From NCBI GenBank assembly GCA_947044365.1, contig OX345636.1, forward strand, positions 35,283,212 through 35,347,211: a stretch of DNA of 64,000 bases, written 5' to 3'. Position 1 is the first letter of the stretch; each line of letters starts with the position of its first letter. Below the pieces are notes generated by a model. That model did no database searches and was not told the origin of the DNA. It was given only the letters and a program-made list of their open reading frames with translations. Origin of the DNA: Petrosia ficiformis. Taxonomy: Eukaryota > Porifera > Demospongiae > Haplosclerida > Petrosiidae. Made by a program: the position numbers and the translations under genes. Positions 24,737 through 36,686 of the stretch are shown here, one piece after another.

Positions 24737-26169
24737 TTAAGTACAGTAAAACTTACTGGAGTTTGTGCTTTCATTGGTAGGATTATCAATAGGTAACATC
24801 AATGTTAACTTTGGTGTATCAACTGCCCCTTGAAGCTGGACTGTACACTCCATTGGTAGTGGCTCTCCATTACCTTCCCAGCGGAATGCAATTCGACAGG
24901 TTTGCTGGGTCATGTTCTCTTCACAACGATCAACAAACGATTTTTTAATCTATATGATTATTAATTAGAATTTATGTGAAGAATTAAATATGCCTATGGT
25001 TGTTTTGTGGTGATCTATACATTATCACTATTGTATTTGCCTTGTATATATGTGGAATAGGCTAAGTGATTGGTTCTGTCTGGGCCACATTTAAAAAAGA
25101 CTTTCTAATAGTTTCAACATTATCTAAATACATCAGAAAACTCAGAATTATATATAACCATATCCAGTTCACAGTATCTATAGTTGCTGTATTATATATT
25201 TACAACAATAGTCTACTACAAACATTTGTACATCATGCCATTGCACATGGTACATGTATATATATATGTTCTTAGAACAACTCTTCTACAGTTATTTTAA
25301 CTACAGTTTCTATTCTTCCTTTAGTGGCCTCCAGGGCCATCCCTATGGGGTTTTAATATCAATACTCACATTCTGGGAGTACTTGGAAACACATCTCCAC
25401 CCTTGACGTACATCTTCAAGTTGAGGTGAAATTGAAATAATTTCATCTTGAAATTCAATGGAAGCTTGGGGGATGTCTTCTATCCAGCTTGTACTACCAC
25501 TGCGGTAGTTACAATCAATGGCCTGAATAAAATCATGACAACGAAAGTGTAATTGTTATGAACATTCACAAACCTTCAGGTAAGGCTCAATATCTTTTGT
25601 GATGATGATATCAAATTGCCAAGTATTCTGTGAACTTAGCTTTCTGCCAAATACTCTCAAGACATAATAGCAGCTGTTGTGTGCTCTAGGAGTGTGATCT
25701 GTTGGCTCCACTAGGAAATGGCTAGCGAAATTTCGGATGATTCCAAGAATTGAGAATTTCGTTAGAGAGATAAGTCCTTGTCGATTATTAGGAGAAAACA
25801 CACCATTTTTAATGCTAAACCTGTATGGCAGTTCCTTTTGATCACATCGTGCAATAATAAACTGCATTTGGGAACAGTCTTCCTCACTGCTCAAACGTGC
25901 ACAATGCTGAAGTTGTACATCCACTGGTTTGAGAAACGTTCTGGATGAATAAATCCAGTAATACGCACTTACTACTTCTGAATGTTGTGGGATATTAAAA
26001 TGGCCAGATGTAATTGCTTTAATCTCTATTGTGCAATTATCATCGGAAAGCAGTGCCCCAGGATGGATCTCCATTTTGAAACCATATTCAGGCCAATCAA
26101 TACACTCTCTGTTATCTCCCATTACTTTGGCACTCATTTCCCCACAAACATTCGCTGCACGAAGTTTAC
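24737..26169 (-). CDS. ZU5-type domain protein, three internal or 3' exons (partial)
   Basis: Three minus-strand exons with good splice sites and consistent phase: 26169..25574 (198 codons), 25522..25370 (51 codons) and 24949..24757. The first encodes a ZU5-like beta domain: a WPEYGFKMEIHPGALLSD stretch, then IKAITSGHF, SEVVSAYYWI and KPVDVQLQHCA, ending in a LTKFSILGI strand. The second and third give a further ~115 residues rich in Trp and Cys that could be a UPA-like or accessory domain. ZU5 domains occur in UNC5, PIDD, ankyrins and many sponge signalling proteins, usually next to UPA and Death domains. The first exon enters in phase 2, so 5' coding sequence is missing; I cannot see it between 26.2 and 28 kb. 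If the last donor (GTAAGT at 24756) is not used, the frame ends at TAA 24737. No Death domain is visible downstream. It could be a truncated gene. Confidence 0.6.
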
Positions 26170-26859
26170 CTAATATAATAGTGAGAAGTATAGTGTCAAT
26201 ATACATGTATTCACAATGTAACACAAAGGAGAAAATATATTCCACGTCAGTTTTGTTGTTGTCAATTTATTATTCTATGTTTGGTATATCAGAGATGATT
26301 TGTAGTCTATTATATTTTAAATGCTATTACGGTACATTACTTCTATAACACCTTTGTAGTGGAAATTTTATCATGATGGTATTTGTGGACTCTGGACATA
26401 TTACGTTTAATGGTTTCTATTAGGTATTATGCAAATGTAAAATGAGTATTACTTGAATTGAATTTGCACTTTGTACAGTAGGTCATACAAATATAGCAAT
26501 TATGAAATTATTCATTATACTGTAAAATGACTACTTTTATTGACATATACATGTATAATCACTTTTCAATTACCAACTAATCTACAGCAATGTTACATTT
26601 CCAGATTTATCAACAATCAGGATTATATTTATGTCAAGCAAGTGGTGAAAATCATAATATCAATGAGCAACTGGTAGAAATGTGTTTAGTGTTTGGTTAC
26701 TACTTCAGATGAATAAACTAAGTATAAACTAACGTCTGGATGCCCTAAAAACAAAGGCTGTTACTTAAATGAAGTCAAGGATGGGGCAAAGTACTTGGGG
26801 CTTAAGAATAGCAAGATGAATTCTTTAAAGTGTTTATGGTAACTCGAAGACACTTGAGG

Positions 26860-27497
26860 CTTAGTATTAGTATTGATGCTTATAGCATTTTCACTTTCCT
26901 GGCATTTATAAGTCATTTCACCCCTATGTTGTTCGGAGTGTGTTCCTTGCATTACGAAGCACTGCCCTGGCTTGTAATTGGTGTCGGGCACAAGCCCATG
27001 AAAATAGCTAAAAAGGTTAATGATTTTTCGGCCACCCTTTGGCCTAAATAACGAGTACGAGGGGAATTTTACAGGGGTGTGTCTCCCCGTTAATGGAGGT
27101 TCTAAGGGGGCATAGCCCCTTCGCCGCCCACGCAATTTGTGATTTCAGTGACCCCGCCCATGCGCTCTGGTGGGTACCTGAGTCATTTCCCTTGCTGTAA
27201 AACCAGAAATCGTGGGCGTAGCTGGTGCCAACATGCAGCGGGGTCATTTTGTTTGCCCCAGTGCCAGTCAAAAGAGGGAGAGCACTGCATTTGATTTAAT
27301 CCTACGAAGACTTGGGGACTTTCGAGTCCTGGTAAGCAAGTTGGTAGAAGTAGTCATCCATGTCAGAAAAGGAGCCAAGTTTGGGGTAGAGAAAGCGAAC
27401 AGTGGTCAAAATATATGCAATAGAGTCGCCTGTGTTGGAAATGGGAAAAAATTTGAAAAACAATCTCAGTCCTGTAAGGGTTAACTTAACTTAAGCT
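26860..27497. mobile_element. piggyBac-like MITE, degraded copy
   Basis: Inverted homologue of 50117-50712: it shares GTAGAAGTAGTCATCCATGT-like, GAGCCAAGTTTGGGGTAGAG and GGGCACAAGCCCATGAAAAT blocks. The right end reads CCTGTAAGGG followed by TTAA, as expected for piggyBac-type insertion; the left end is eroded. Confidence 0.7.
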
Positions 27498-27899
27498 ATA
27501 ATATAGCATGTGAAACATTTATGTTGTAAGTGAGCAATGCAAAATAGGAAAGTGTAACTCCCTTGAGTTTTGGCAGCTCATCCTCACCTCAGCAAATGCT
27601 TATGTTATAGATGAATTATGCTAAAGCATACATGTAGCTAATGTACCTGTGCTTCTAACTTAAGCTACTTTTAAATTCTCAGTGCTTGAGTGTGTTTTCA
27701 GTGCTTGCACTTAATGCTTAAGTCTTTTTAACGTGCTTTGCCCCAACCTTATATATACTCCCGTCGCAAAGCATAGGTGGAAGAGTAAGGTAATCATATT
27801 ATGTGTTTGTGTGTCTGTCTGTCTGTTCGCAAACATTTGGGAAAACTAGGAACATTGGCATGTAGCTTTAAACTTTTTTTGGGATAACAATATTTTTTA

Positions 27900-28711
27900 A
27901 ATGTAACCACATTTATAATGCAACTTGACTAACAGTTTTAGTTCACTGAAATATTAGAATCCCATAATTATAATGCTACTTGTACATGTAAGGTACAACT
28001 GAGTATTATGAAGCTTATACAAATATTTATAGATGTATTTTGTATACTTCCTCTGGCAGATAATCATAATTAGTGGTGCAGTGATATTATACAGAATTGT
28101 ATTAATACATATGCCACATCACGTTCACCTTCCAAGAGAGCCTTTTCATAAACTGACATGATAAATATAATGTAATGTGCTTATCATCATGAAATAAGTC
28201 ATTATGGAGTCATATTACAAGCTATTCATTTCATTATAAACAATATACAATAATTTAAAGGTTTACTAATGAAAACTAGACAACTGATGTAAAATGTAAG
28301 TATTCTAAACGACTTTTTATAGTGTTTTCCCTTTAAAATTGTTCAGTATCGATCAAATTCCTACTCAGTTATAAAACGCATTACAACGAATTTGTGGTAA
28401 CTAAAAAACAACAATATCATAACATTTAATACTGTAAATATCTTTCCTTTGCTGTTATAGTTTTCAATGCATTAGTGTGTTCCATTGACATAAATGATTT
28501 AAAAAAAGTTGTATTTGCTTAGAGTCTTAACAATAAACAATGCATAATTATAGTCAGTATGACATGTGAAATTCTACATGACCTGATAAAGTATGTCGTG
28601 ACATAGCAATTAAAATTTTAGTATGTGATGCACTTGTAATCATTATAATTAGTGATACAGCCACAAAGAGTATGATAGAAAATGGCCGGCCATACATTTC
28701 AATTTCAAGTG
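27900..28711 (-). pseudogene. Decayed 5' duplicate of the Roc-COR gene with internal deletion
   Basis: 28113-28711 closely matches 42656-43280 in the same orientation, including the first codons of the Roc-COR gene (MSVYEKAL, then LEGERDVAY, on the minus strand, ATG at ~28161) and ~550 bp of upstream flank. Homology to exon 1 stops after GCATAT. The next ~200 bp (27900-28110) instead resemble 38700-38885, which is intron 5 of that gene. The copy therefore lacks ~3.8 kb covering the GTPase and COR exons and cannot encode a Roc domain. It retains only ~17 codons of coding sequence. Confidence 0.75.
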
Positions 28712-29130
28712 ACCAGTGGCGGATCTAGGGGGAGGCTGGCACACGCCCACCCACCCCCACCCCTTTCCTCTAAATTTGCACACACCCACATGGTAATGAG
28801 CTAAAAAGAAAGTAGAATTACTTTCAGTTCTAGCAAGAAAAGTATTCATTTATACCTAGTATCAACTAGTATTTTGAATACATAGCTAGTATATGTAATT
28901 TATATATGTAGTTAAAGAGCTGGTGCGACATTTAATAATAACTCCCAGATTGCACTAGCTACATTGTATGTTGCCATTTTTAGGAGTCCAAAGACCCCCC
29001 CCTGCAACCATGGAAATTATACTGCACCACACCCCCAACCCCCCCCCCCCCCCCTGCTTAGTATTCTATTAAGTTGGTTACACTTCCTCTCTGACAGGAA
29101 GTTGTAAAATTACAACTTTATAAACCTGAA
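28712..29130. other. Intergenic, repeat debris
   Basis: Contains AGTGGCGGATCTAGGGGGAG, a phrase common in dispersed invertebrate repeats, and a C-rich homopolymer tract at ~29035-29055. No gene is seen. Confidence 0.4.
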
Positions 29131-29185
29131 AGTGATAGAAGCCCTGCCGAAAAACGCGTGTAATTTGTTTACTCAATGTGCGAAA

Positions 29186-29437
29186 ATGACACAAGAGTTC
29201 ATTTGTGAAAGCTGTATGAGGGGTCACCATATCTACAAAGATGTCTGGGTTCCTGATCCAATGAAGCCTGAAGTATTGACTTGCGTGCGAGAGCCTGGAA
29301 ATTATGCTGATCCCTATTCTGTAGCAATGATCAATTGCTCAATGACTGTTGTTGGCAGTGAATTAATAGCAGAAGAAGAGACACTTGAAGATAGCGGTCG
29401 GTGTGGGCTTGGAACAGCAGAATCTCGCTTGAAGTAA
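29186..29437 (+). CDS. HIRAN-like domain ORF fragment
   Basis: ATG 29186 opens MTQEFICESCMRGHHIYKDV, then LTCVREPGNYADPYSVAMI, TVVG and a divergent tail to TAA. The RGHHIYKDVW...L.C.RE.GN..DPYSVA pattern resembles HIRAN-type domains (DNA 3'-end binding), seen in sponge and cnidarian proteins that often accompany transposons. The expected continuation (GHVPR...) is lost, so it is truncated. An ACCGTATGCTGGGAAA terminus (inverted, ~29585-29610) follows. The function of the fragment is doubtful. Confidence 0.4.
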   Translation: MTQEFICESCMRGHHIYKDVWVPDPMKPEVLTCVREPGNYADPYSVAMINCSMTVVGSELIAEEETLEDSGRCGLGTAESRLK

Positions 29438-29639
29438 CGATACAATGACGCGATAATCGATTCACATGGCGTTTACTTGCTACCACGCCCATATCTTTGC
29501 GATTTTCATTTTCGCGAGTATAGTAGTATATAATATATATAATATAATTATATACAATTTGCGAAATTCGCGAAAATATTCCACCGCGAACATTTCCCAG
29601 CATACGGTAAACTATAAATATTTATTATTCGGTGGTCAC

Positions 29640-29800
29640 TTAATTTAGGCTATGCGCAATGATAGATTATCTTCTGCGTCAAAATTTTATGCGTGGTTAC
29701 GTATTTGAGGAAGTTACGTCATTCAGGGGGGGCTCGGTAAATTATTGGGCGTGGTGCGCGAACAAGCTCTGTAGAACCTTTATTTGTGTGATAAGTGCGA
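29640..29800. mobile_element. Partial copy of ATGGCCC element family
   Basis: GAAGTTACGTCATTCAGGGG and GGGCTCGGTAAATTATTGGG match the internal block of the elements at 20311 and 60341. The ends were not found. Confidence 0.45.
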
Positions 29801-30180
29801 GTTGGTATTGGGGGTGATGACCTACCACTTTACGACATTAGAGGAGCTAGTGCACAACGGACCAGTCAGTGGTGTTATCTTGCGCAGTATTTTGCCGGAA
29901 AGCAATGTCATAAGATACCCACCCATCTTCTCCGGCTCTTCTAGCTTCCCCAATATTTAGACACATATAGGCTAAGCGTGACCTTGATAAGGTGTGGGTG
30001 TGACTCTGAAAGGACTGCTATATAAACAGCAAAGCATGACACCCATGACAAAATTGATGGAAATCGTCTGAGTGTTGGCTGGGTAGCCAGGTGATGCATG
30101 GGTAGTGCCCCCAGTTCTCAGCCATCCAGTGACCTCACTAGCCCAATGTTATCAGGTAACAGCTCTTACATATCTATGTA

Positions 30181-30265
30181 CTGTAGAGATCGAATTTTTG
30201 ATACCAGTTTTGCGGGGAGAGCTGGAAATGAAGAGGACAATGAAAACTGGGCTGTAGGATTTTGT
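30181..30265 (+). other. Possible orphan exon
   Basis: Between TACTGTAG and GTGAGTAC an open frame reads DRIFDTSFAGRAG, then NEEDNENWAVGF. The splice sites are reasonable but I do not recognise the family, and no partner exon is assured. Confidence 0.2.
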
Positions 30266-31219
30266 GAGTACTGAAGTACTGTAGCTACTGCTGGTGACAG
30301 AGATTGTGAAAGTGTGGGTACTGTACCTTGTGGCAGAAACCCAACACTGGAGAGCAGTGGGTACTTGCAATGCTAGCTAGTGGAGGGATGCTTGATGGGG
30401 CTGAGCTACTTGGGTTTGAGCAGACTGTACGAACCATGAGAGAGAGAGAATGGATGGAGAGAAAGGGAGAGGTAGGTAGAGGGAGGACAATTGAGAAGGT
30501 AGACTTAGAGAATGAAGAGAGTGACATGTGCTATGCATCTGGATGTAGTGCGGTGCGGCTGGTGCATAAGTCTAAACACTGCAATGGTTTGGAGGTACAT
30601 GCATGAGTGCACAGCGTATACACTTGTGTTATGGCAACATTTAGCTATAGCACTGCTCAGCCAGGCAGCTCTTTGATGGATAGCTCAGCTCAATTTTAGT
30701 TTAGTATAGGAGAGCTTTCTCCTAGCTGACTATATGATCATGTGTGTACTGACAACCGTATACATGTATACACACTCACCTACTGATCTGGCTATTGTGT
30801 GATCCGTGTTAGTTGTGGAAGTAGTTACGGCGGTAGTACCCTCTGATGTTGGAGAGGATCCATTCTCCATCATCTTTGACATTCACCGTGTAGCAATAGG
30901 ATGAAGATGAATGAAACTCCAAAAAAGTGATATAATTCGATAATATGCACCCACAGCAGCACTACTTGACAAATGAATGAGAGCGCGTGAAGTAAGACCA
31001 CTATTAATAATATTCTTGCCCGCCAGCCATGCCCTTCATTACAGGTTTAATTTACAGTATGCATGCAGCCCCCACCTGCACTGACTTGATGCCATCCACT
31101 GTAAACTTTATTTGACCAAAGCCAAATATCATTAGAAGCATATGAACTTTATATGCACTAAGTTGTGGTCAATTCATTTCATATTTGTTGTGGTTAATGC
31201 TCTATTTTTATTTGTTCAG

Positions 31220-32398
31220 GTGAATTTGGTCTAGTATAATTATAAAGCTCATCTTTGAACTGATAATTTAATGCCAGAATATGTTGCTGTGAAAACTCTA
31301 AAAGGTACTAAACTGTCCCTAAGTTCAAAACCATCAAAATCTTTCACATCATTATTACTATTATGAGTATTTGATGGGTTTGGACTCCAGGACAGTTTAG
31401 ATTGCGGGGCATGTATGGTTCATAATGAATCCACTATCAACAGAGAATTGTAGATGCATCTTCAGCAAGAAGACATCCATGCTCTAATGAAAGAAAGTAA
31501 GAACATGAAACAACTCAACCATCCCAATGCAATGGAGTTAGTGGGTATGTGTTTGAATCCTGGTGCACATTATATTGTATTGTCATATATGGCAGGTACA
31601 TTGGTCACTCTTACGAATATAATTATGTATAATCATACTCTGATTTTAAATTAGTGAACATTAATTGTGCAAGCAACTTCATATCAAAACAATTCCAATT
31701 ATATATTTTTTAAGTTGTCAATTCTGCCTTACAAACATGATAAGCATACATTCCAAATTGGAATATTGATTAGAAGGAATATCTGTATTTAAACAGCTGT
31801 TTTATCAGCTACATATTTTAATGGTAATTATTAGTAAATAGGTACTATTCTAGATATATTATTATACAAGTATAATTATGATAGTGATGATGATTGATGA
31901 TGATTATTAGTGGTTTGCTATTTAAAGAAAAACAGGTCAGAGTTGCTGATACCTGGAGAGTATCATAGTGATGATGTGAGTTAAGTTACATACTTCTCTT
32001 ATATTATGTTTCAATTAGTGTCTATTGTTTTATTTAGATAACAAATTGAGCAGTATGAAACAATAGATATGGCGTTAAGTTCAGCAGCGAAAATTAACAA
32101 GCATTACAATAAAAAAAAAAACAGCAAAACAGTTAAATACAATACAGCAATTACAACAAAATCAACACAATACAGTAAGAATAATAGACAAATCAATTTG
32201 AACTTTGATAATTTGTATGACTTTAGTGATAATAATTATTTCTGTAATTTCAGTGTTGATCATGAAGGGAATATTAAAGTAGCTGATTTTGGTTTGTCAA
32301 AAATACTCTATGAGAAAAGTTACTTTTGTGAAGACAAGACAAAAGATGTGAAATTACCAGGATGGCAAAAGAAAGTATTTACCGAAAAGACTGATGTG
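31220..32398 (+). pseudogene. Receptor tyrosine kinase (TAM/Met-like) pseudogene
   Basis: Pieces of a tyrosine kinase domain occur in order on the plus strand. 31220-31304 has the glycine loop GEFGLV then, after stops and a frame change, VAVKTLK with the catalytic Lys. 31454-31595 has KESKNMKQLNHPN (helix C and following) and IVLSYMAG. 31928-31975 has SELLIPGEYHSDD before GTGAGT. 32254-32398 has KVADFGLSKILYEKSYF (DFG and activation loop) and FTEKTDV. Splice-like AG/GT sites flank the pieces. TAA, TAA and TGA interrupt the glycine-loop exon, the HRDLAARN catalytic-loop exon is not found, and the PVKWMALES segment is replaced by GWQKK. No transmembrane or ectodomain exons are recognisable upstream. 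The pattern DFGLSKxxY fits the AXL/Met group. It is a relic, not a working kinase. Confidence 0.8.
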
Positions 32399-33384
32399 GT
32401 TAGTTCAGATATAATGTAATTATGATTATAAACACTGAAAATATTTATTTCAGAAAATGAAAGAACATGCTGGAAATATCAAAGGTGAAAAGAACTCAAA
32501 CAATATCATGGTACATTATAATTAGAAACAAAATGAAACTAACTACTTCCCTATAACTATAGCTTCCCTATATATTTTGCTAGTTATATTCAGTATGCAC
32601 GGTGATATGATTATGAGGTAGCAATTATGACCAATCATCTGATACGTACCTTCCAGAATCAAAATTTGGGAGTAATTAAGATTCAAAATATCATCCTTGA
32701 TCGTCAGGACTGACAATATTAACCTAAGCACTATCCTTGATCAGAAACATTCTGAATGTTAGGGTTTAAGGGGTTGGTAGAGAGGGAATAAGTCACAAGT
32801 TTACAGTATATCCCTTACCTCCACAGCCAGCCCTGCATTGTTTTGTTCATAATTATATTTGTTCTCTGTATCAGTCATTGTGGGTTAAGATGACATTTTT
32901 CACTCTGAACTAGTATCTAAGTGCAGGAGTCAAAAACTATATTGTTTGTCATGAGCACGCACTTGCTTCATGAGCATGCACTTGCATCAACTTGCTTGCA
33001 TTTTTGCAAAATCGACTTCCTTTCTAAACAACTGTCCTTAATTGACAAATCTGGTATACATATATAGTTTGTGACAATAACTAACTAACTATATATGCCA
33101 ATGATCTTACTGTATACGCTTATATTCACATTGGTCATTTGGTGTGATTGCTGGGAAATATTTAGTGGTGGAAATCTTCCTTTTAGTATACTAAAGCTAA
33201 TAAGCAAAGTTTTGCTGCAGCAATCATCCAATTACCTGCAGCTGCCAGATTATTACATCTTGTAGACTGCCAGTAGCCTAACCAATAAATGCCCATAAAG
33301 GTTTGCATCACTTCCTTCACCAGATATTATAATATTATATACACAGTAGCATTATATAGATTGTTTGTAACAAGGTATTTCACT

Positions 33385-33494
33385 GCCTGTGATCATACCA
33401 CATTGAATACACTGGTTCCCACCCAAACACCAATCTGCCGGCTTAATATATACTTGGATAGTAGAACACCTGGGAATCACCAGTGCAGCAGGTT
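33385..33494 (+). pseudogene. Degenerate 5S rRNA-like copy
   Basis: The segment GCCTGTGATCATACCACATT ... GGTTCCC ... TACTTGGATAG ... CACCTGGGAATCACC ... GCAGCAGG follows the 5S rRNA order at nearly full length (~110 nt), with many substitutions. The preceding bases (TTGTTTGTAACAAGG) resemble those before the copy at 54644. Confidence 0.65.
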
Positions 33495-33905
33495 ATTTTG
33501 CATTATATTTTTTTTAAACATTTGCTGTTTGTAGATTGTCTCGTCACTGAGTTGTTGATTTCTATCTAACTGCACTAGTATTTATATAGTCTACACCAGA
33601 CTAGTATGTATCATGGACCTTTTGTATAATTATAATTATATAGATAATTTTTGGAATTATAATAATATAATTTTTATTATACCATTATTCATGCCATATT
33701 AAAAGTTGTTCATTTAAAAACATTGTATGATGGAAAGTTAGTCTCACATGTATAGCATGTGTTCACTTTAGTTTACTATGCATTCTGTGCAAGTTTCAAG
33801 GAAAAGTTAAATCCTTTGTAAGAGACAAACGTATATTTTTATGCATACATAATACACATGCATACATTTCATTTTTAATAATTATTGTAACAAAATGTTA
33901 TCTAT

Positions 33906-33933
33906 GCCTGCGGCCATGCCACGTTGAATACAC
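33906..33933 (+). pseudogene. Truncated 5S rRNA-like copy
   Basis: GCCTGCGGCCATGCCACG plus ~10 nt matches the 5S 5' end and then breaks off where a TAGTGTTGTTTAGT-type repeat begins. Its position relative to the duplicated block corresponds to the 54644 copy. Confidence 0.6.
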
Positions 33934-34219
33934 TATCAATTAGTGTTGTTTAGTTTCATTTTTCAGATGCTCTTTTAGTTAGTTAACTAATAGTTTTCAT
34001 AGTGTTGTTTTAGTTAAAAAAAATCTACAAATGCAAAAATGTCAGTTGAAATTTGAACTGCAATACAAAAATTAAAACAGTATATACATCCATTTACACT
34101 GCTTCTTGAATATTGAAATTTTTTTTTTACTCTGAACAACACCAGAACTTTCTTTTTCATCAGTTGGATTTACACCGATTTACCATGAGGGTAGCTAGAT
34201 TGTAAATAAGTTGCAATTA

Positions 34220-34945
34220 TTTGTCATCTGATACTGAGGCTGCTCTTGTTCCTGTTGGATTATAGCACACACCCCAAATCTGAGCAAGGAAAAAAATTGT
34301 AAATGCTTTAGCTATTAGATGAAGATCCATTGTGTATGGCAATGAAGCCTGTTCTGAACAACTGTGATTGAATGATGGCCACAAACCAGATATCACCAAA
34401 CCATGACTACATTTAATACCGAAAAAATCTGCATAATTATTTATTCTGGCTTAGGTGGGACCAATTCAAGGGTATGGCAAATAAACAATGTGCACATGAG
34501 CTATGGAGTGGAGTCTAGGTCCACAAAATTGTTTTCACACTTTCCTGGTACAGAATTTAGAAATGCCAATTAGATTACAAAACTACTAACAAATACTATT
34601 TTACTTTTTCAGTCTTCAAAATGGATGTACTAGTGCTTTAAGTGGCATTTTTTAGTAGTGCACTATGTAATTGCATTTCATATCACAACTACTCCTCTGT
34701 GACAAACATGGGACTTTAAATTCCAGACTCACTTTCTGCCATGCGTAGCAGGGCAGGGAGAGGCTAGGAACGAGACTATACTATATATTGATAAACAGCA
34801 GAAGATTTTATTCACCATGATGAATGACACCATAATAGTTATAAAACAATGTTCTTTAAATGAATGTTCACACGTGCACTCTCCTGAATTTGTGTCCTAA
34901 ATTTAAATTTTAACAGTCTTGTCACTAGAATTATTATAAGTAAGA
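34220..34945 (-). pseudogene. Duplicate of the last two WDR61 exons
   Basis: Near 34220-34285 the minus strand repeats the WDR61 terminal exon (CAG, then [20 protein letters not shown]) but meets a stop directly after DDK. At ~34880-34945 the penultimate exon ([12 protein letters not shown] in the intact gene) is present only as degenerate sequence with lost frame. Both lie in the 32.4-35 kb block that duplicates 54.3-56.2 kb. Confidence 0.75.
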
Positions 34946-35268
34946 CGTATTATTATTAATGTCATTTGGTGGGCTCATGGGTATATATACGTACGTATAT
35001 CCACATAAATCTCAGAACACCAGCAGATTGCATTTCTGGCATATACACCAACTAGCCATGGTTTATACTGTGATTTAAAAATTGAATTTTTGATGAGGTA
35101 TATATATATATAGTATGATGGTGACAGCATCCCTTTGATGTGATGAGTTCAATATATATATATATATATATATTGTATATGGAACTTCCATGTGCACACT
35201 ATGCAGGAGATGTCACCATCATAACATATAGTATGCTAATGGGTCCTATATACTTGTTTCGTGTCCTT

Positions 35269-35310
35269 GGATGTGATATAGCCCTTGCAGGCTCGGGCTA
35301 TATCACATCC
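35269..35310. repeat. Palindromic hairpin
   Basis: GGATGTGATATAGCCC and GGGCTATATCACATCC flank a 10-bp loop. It lies within a larger, weaker inverted repeat ending in GGTCCTATAT. Confidence 0.7.
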
Positions 35311-35403
35311 TCTGACACAAACTCAGGTCCTATATTTTGAATATAGGACCTATTAGTATACTATATATTACATATATATATATATATATATGTAATGTAT
35401 ATA

Positions 35404-35529
35404 GTATGGGTTCGAGGTCTATATGGCTAATATAAGACCTGAGCCCTGAGATATCAGCCCGAGGCTTGCCGAGGGCTGATATCGAGGGGCGAGGGTCTTA
35501 TATTAGCCATATAGACCTCGAACCCATAC
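35404..35529. mobile_element. Foldback element, near-perfect arms
   Basis: GTATGGGTTCGAGGTCTATA at the left is repeated inverted at the right. Arms are ~55 bp around a GGCTTGCCGAGGG loop. Related to 4553-4632. Confidence 0.8.
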
Positions 35530-35531
35530 TA

Positions 35532-35804
35532 CACTGTTAAAAATAGGGTGCTCCAGTGGTGGTTTATATTTGATACCCCTAAGGGTATGATTAGGTTGCC
35601 ATGGAAACTTTTGATCTTTCAATTTAAAATACAAAGTTTCTCGAAAACTGGGTTGAGTCTGAAATTGATATCACTGTTAATTGTTGTCCTTACTGATCTA
35701 TTTACAATGGATATCAAAAGACATGTGTATCACTACATTTTCTATTGTAACCCCCATGGGTATCAAATATAAACAACCACTGGAGCACCCTATTTTTAAC
35801 AGTG
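35532..35804. mobile_element. TA-flanked MITE with ~45-bp TIRs
   Basis: CACTGTTAAAAATAGGGTGC at the left is mirrored by GCACCCTATTTTTAACAGTG at the right. TA at both edges (35530-35531 and 35805-35806) fits Tc1/mariner-type insertion. It abuts the preceding foldback element. Confidence 0.85.
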
Positions 35805-36211
35805 TATATATAATATATTGGTTAGCTTACAGCCACATCTCTTCAAACACTGGCCACCTGCCTCGAGTGTGCCATAGCTGCCATGTTTGTTTACACTTTA
35901 CCACAGCTTCTACTTCCTCGGGATTTACAAATGCAAATCGTTTGCTTTCAGTTCTCTTTCTTTTTTTCTTTAAAGACAAGGATGGGCGATTTTCTTTTCC
36001 ACATCATTTTCTTGGAATCTGGTCAGCATGGATGTGCATGCTGTGCGCATGTGCATAGCTATGAATACGTTTATTTATGAGTTTCACACCTGCATGCCTC
36101 GTGAATATCATTGTATATGAGCTATGGACTCGTGAATATCATTATGATGTAATCGCAGGTCGTATATGGCCTATATACGACCTGGCGGTGCTTTGATGTG
36201 GCTGTAAGCTC

Positions 36212-36249
<38 letters not shown>

Positions 36250-36686
36250 ACAAATATGCAAAATAATTATACACCTTGTATAAATTATATATAGTTATTG
36301 CTAACCATATCAAATAGATGCCGCCATGCATATGGTAGCATAGTACACATTAACACTTTTTTTTTGTTGATGGAAGTGTAATGTAACACTTGCAAAAATG
36401 TAGAAGTCAAAATATAGAGAAAGATTTTTTGTTAATAAGAAAAATAGATCATAATTTTCAAATTAAAGGATATATAATTATATATAATTATATATAATTA
36501 TAATTATAATGGTTCTATTACTACAGGTAGTTTTAAGTATTTGTCACGAGGCCAAATTTGGAATGAACAGAAAGAGAAAACTCAACAGATAACAATTATT
36601 ATTTTGTACAAACAATGTATTAAATGAAATGGAAAAAAAATATATTAATAAAAAAAATCCAAAGTAATTTATTGAAAATGAGCACT

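Larger units (their letters stand above)
32400..34990. repeat. Segmental duplication, block A (decayed)
   Basis: Collinear with 54340-56220: AGAAACAAAATGAAACTAAC near 32525/54364, 5S-like sequences, GGATTTACACCGATTTACCA near 34165/54790, the WDR61 last exon, then the penultimate exon. Same orientation, ~21-22 kb apart. Confidence 0.75.

Noticed and set aside
26761..27484. Open frames of 73-124 codons on both strands
   Set aside because: They lie inside the piggyBac-like MITE and recur as shadows in its inverted relative at 50117-50712.
30328..30606. 92-codon plus-strand ORF
   Set aside because: Arg/Glu-rich composition from a GAGAGA tract, with no family motif or matching splice sites.
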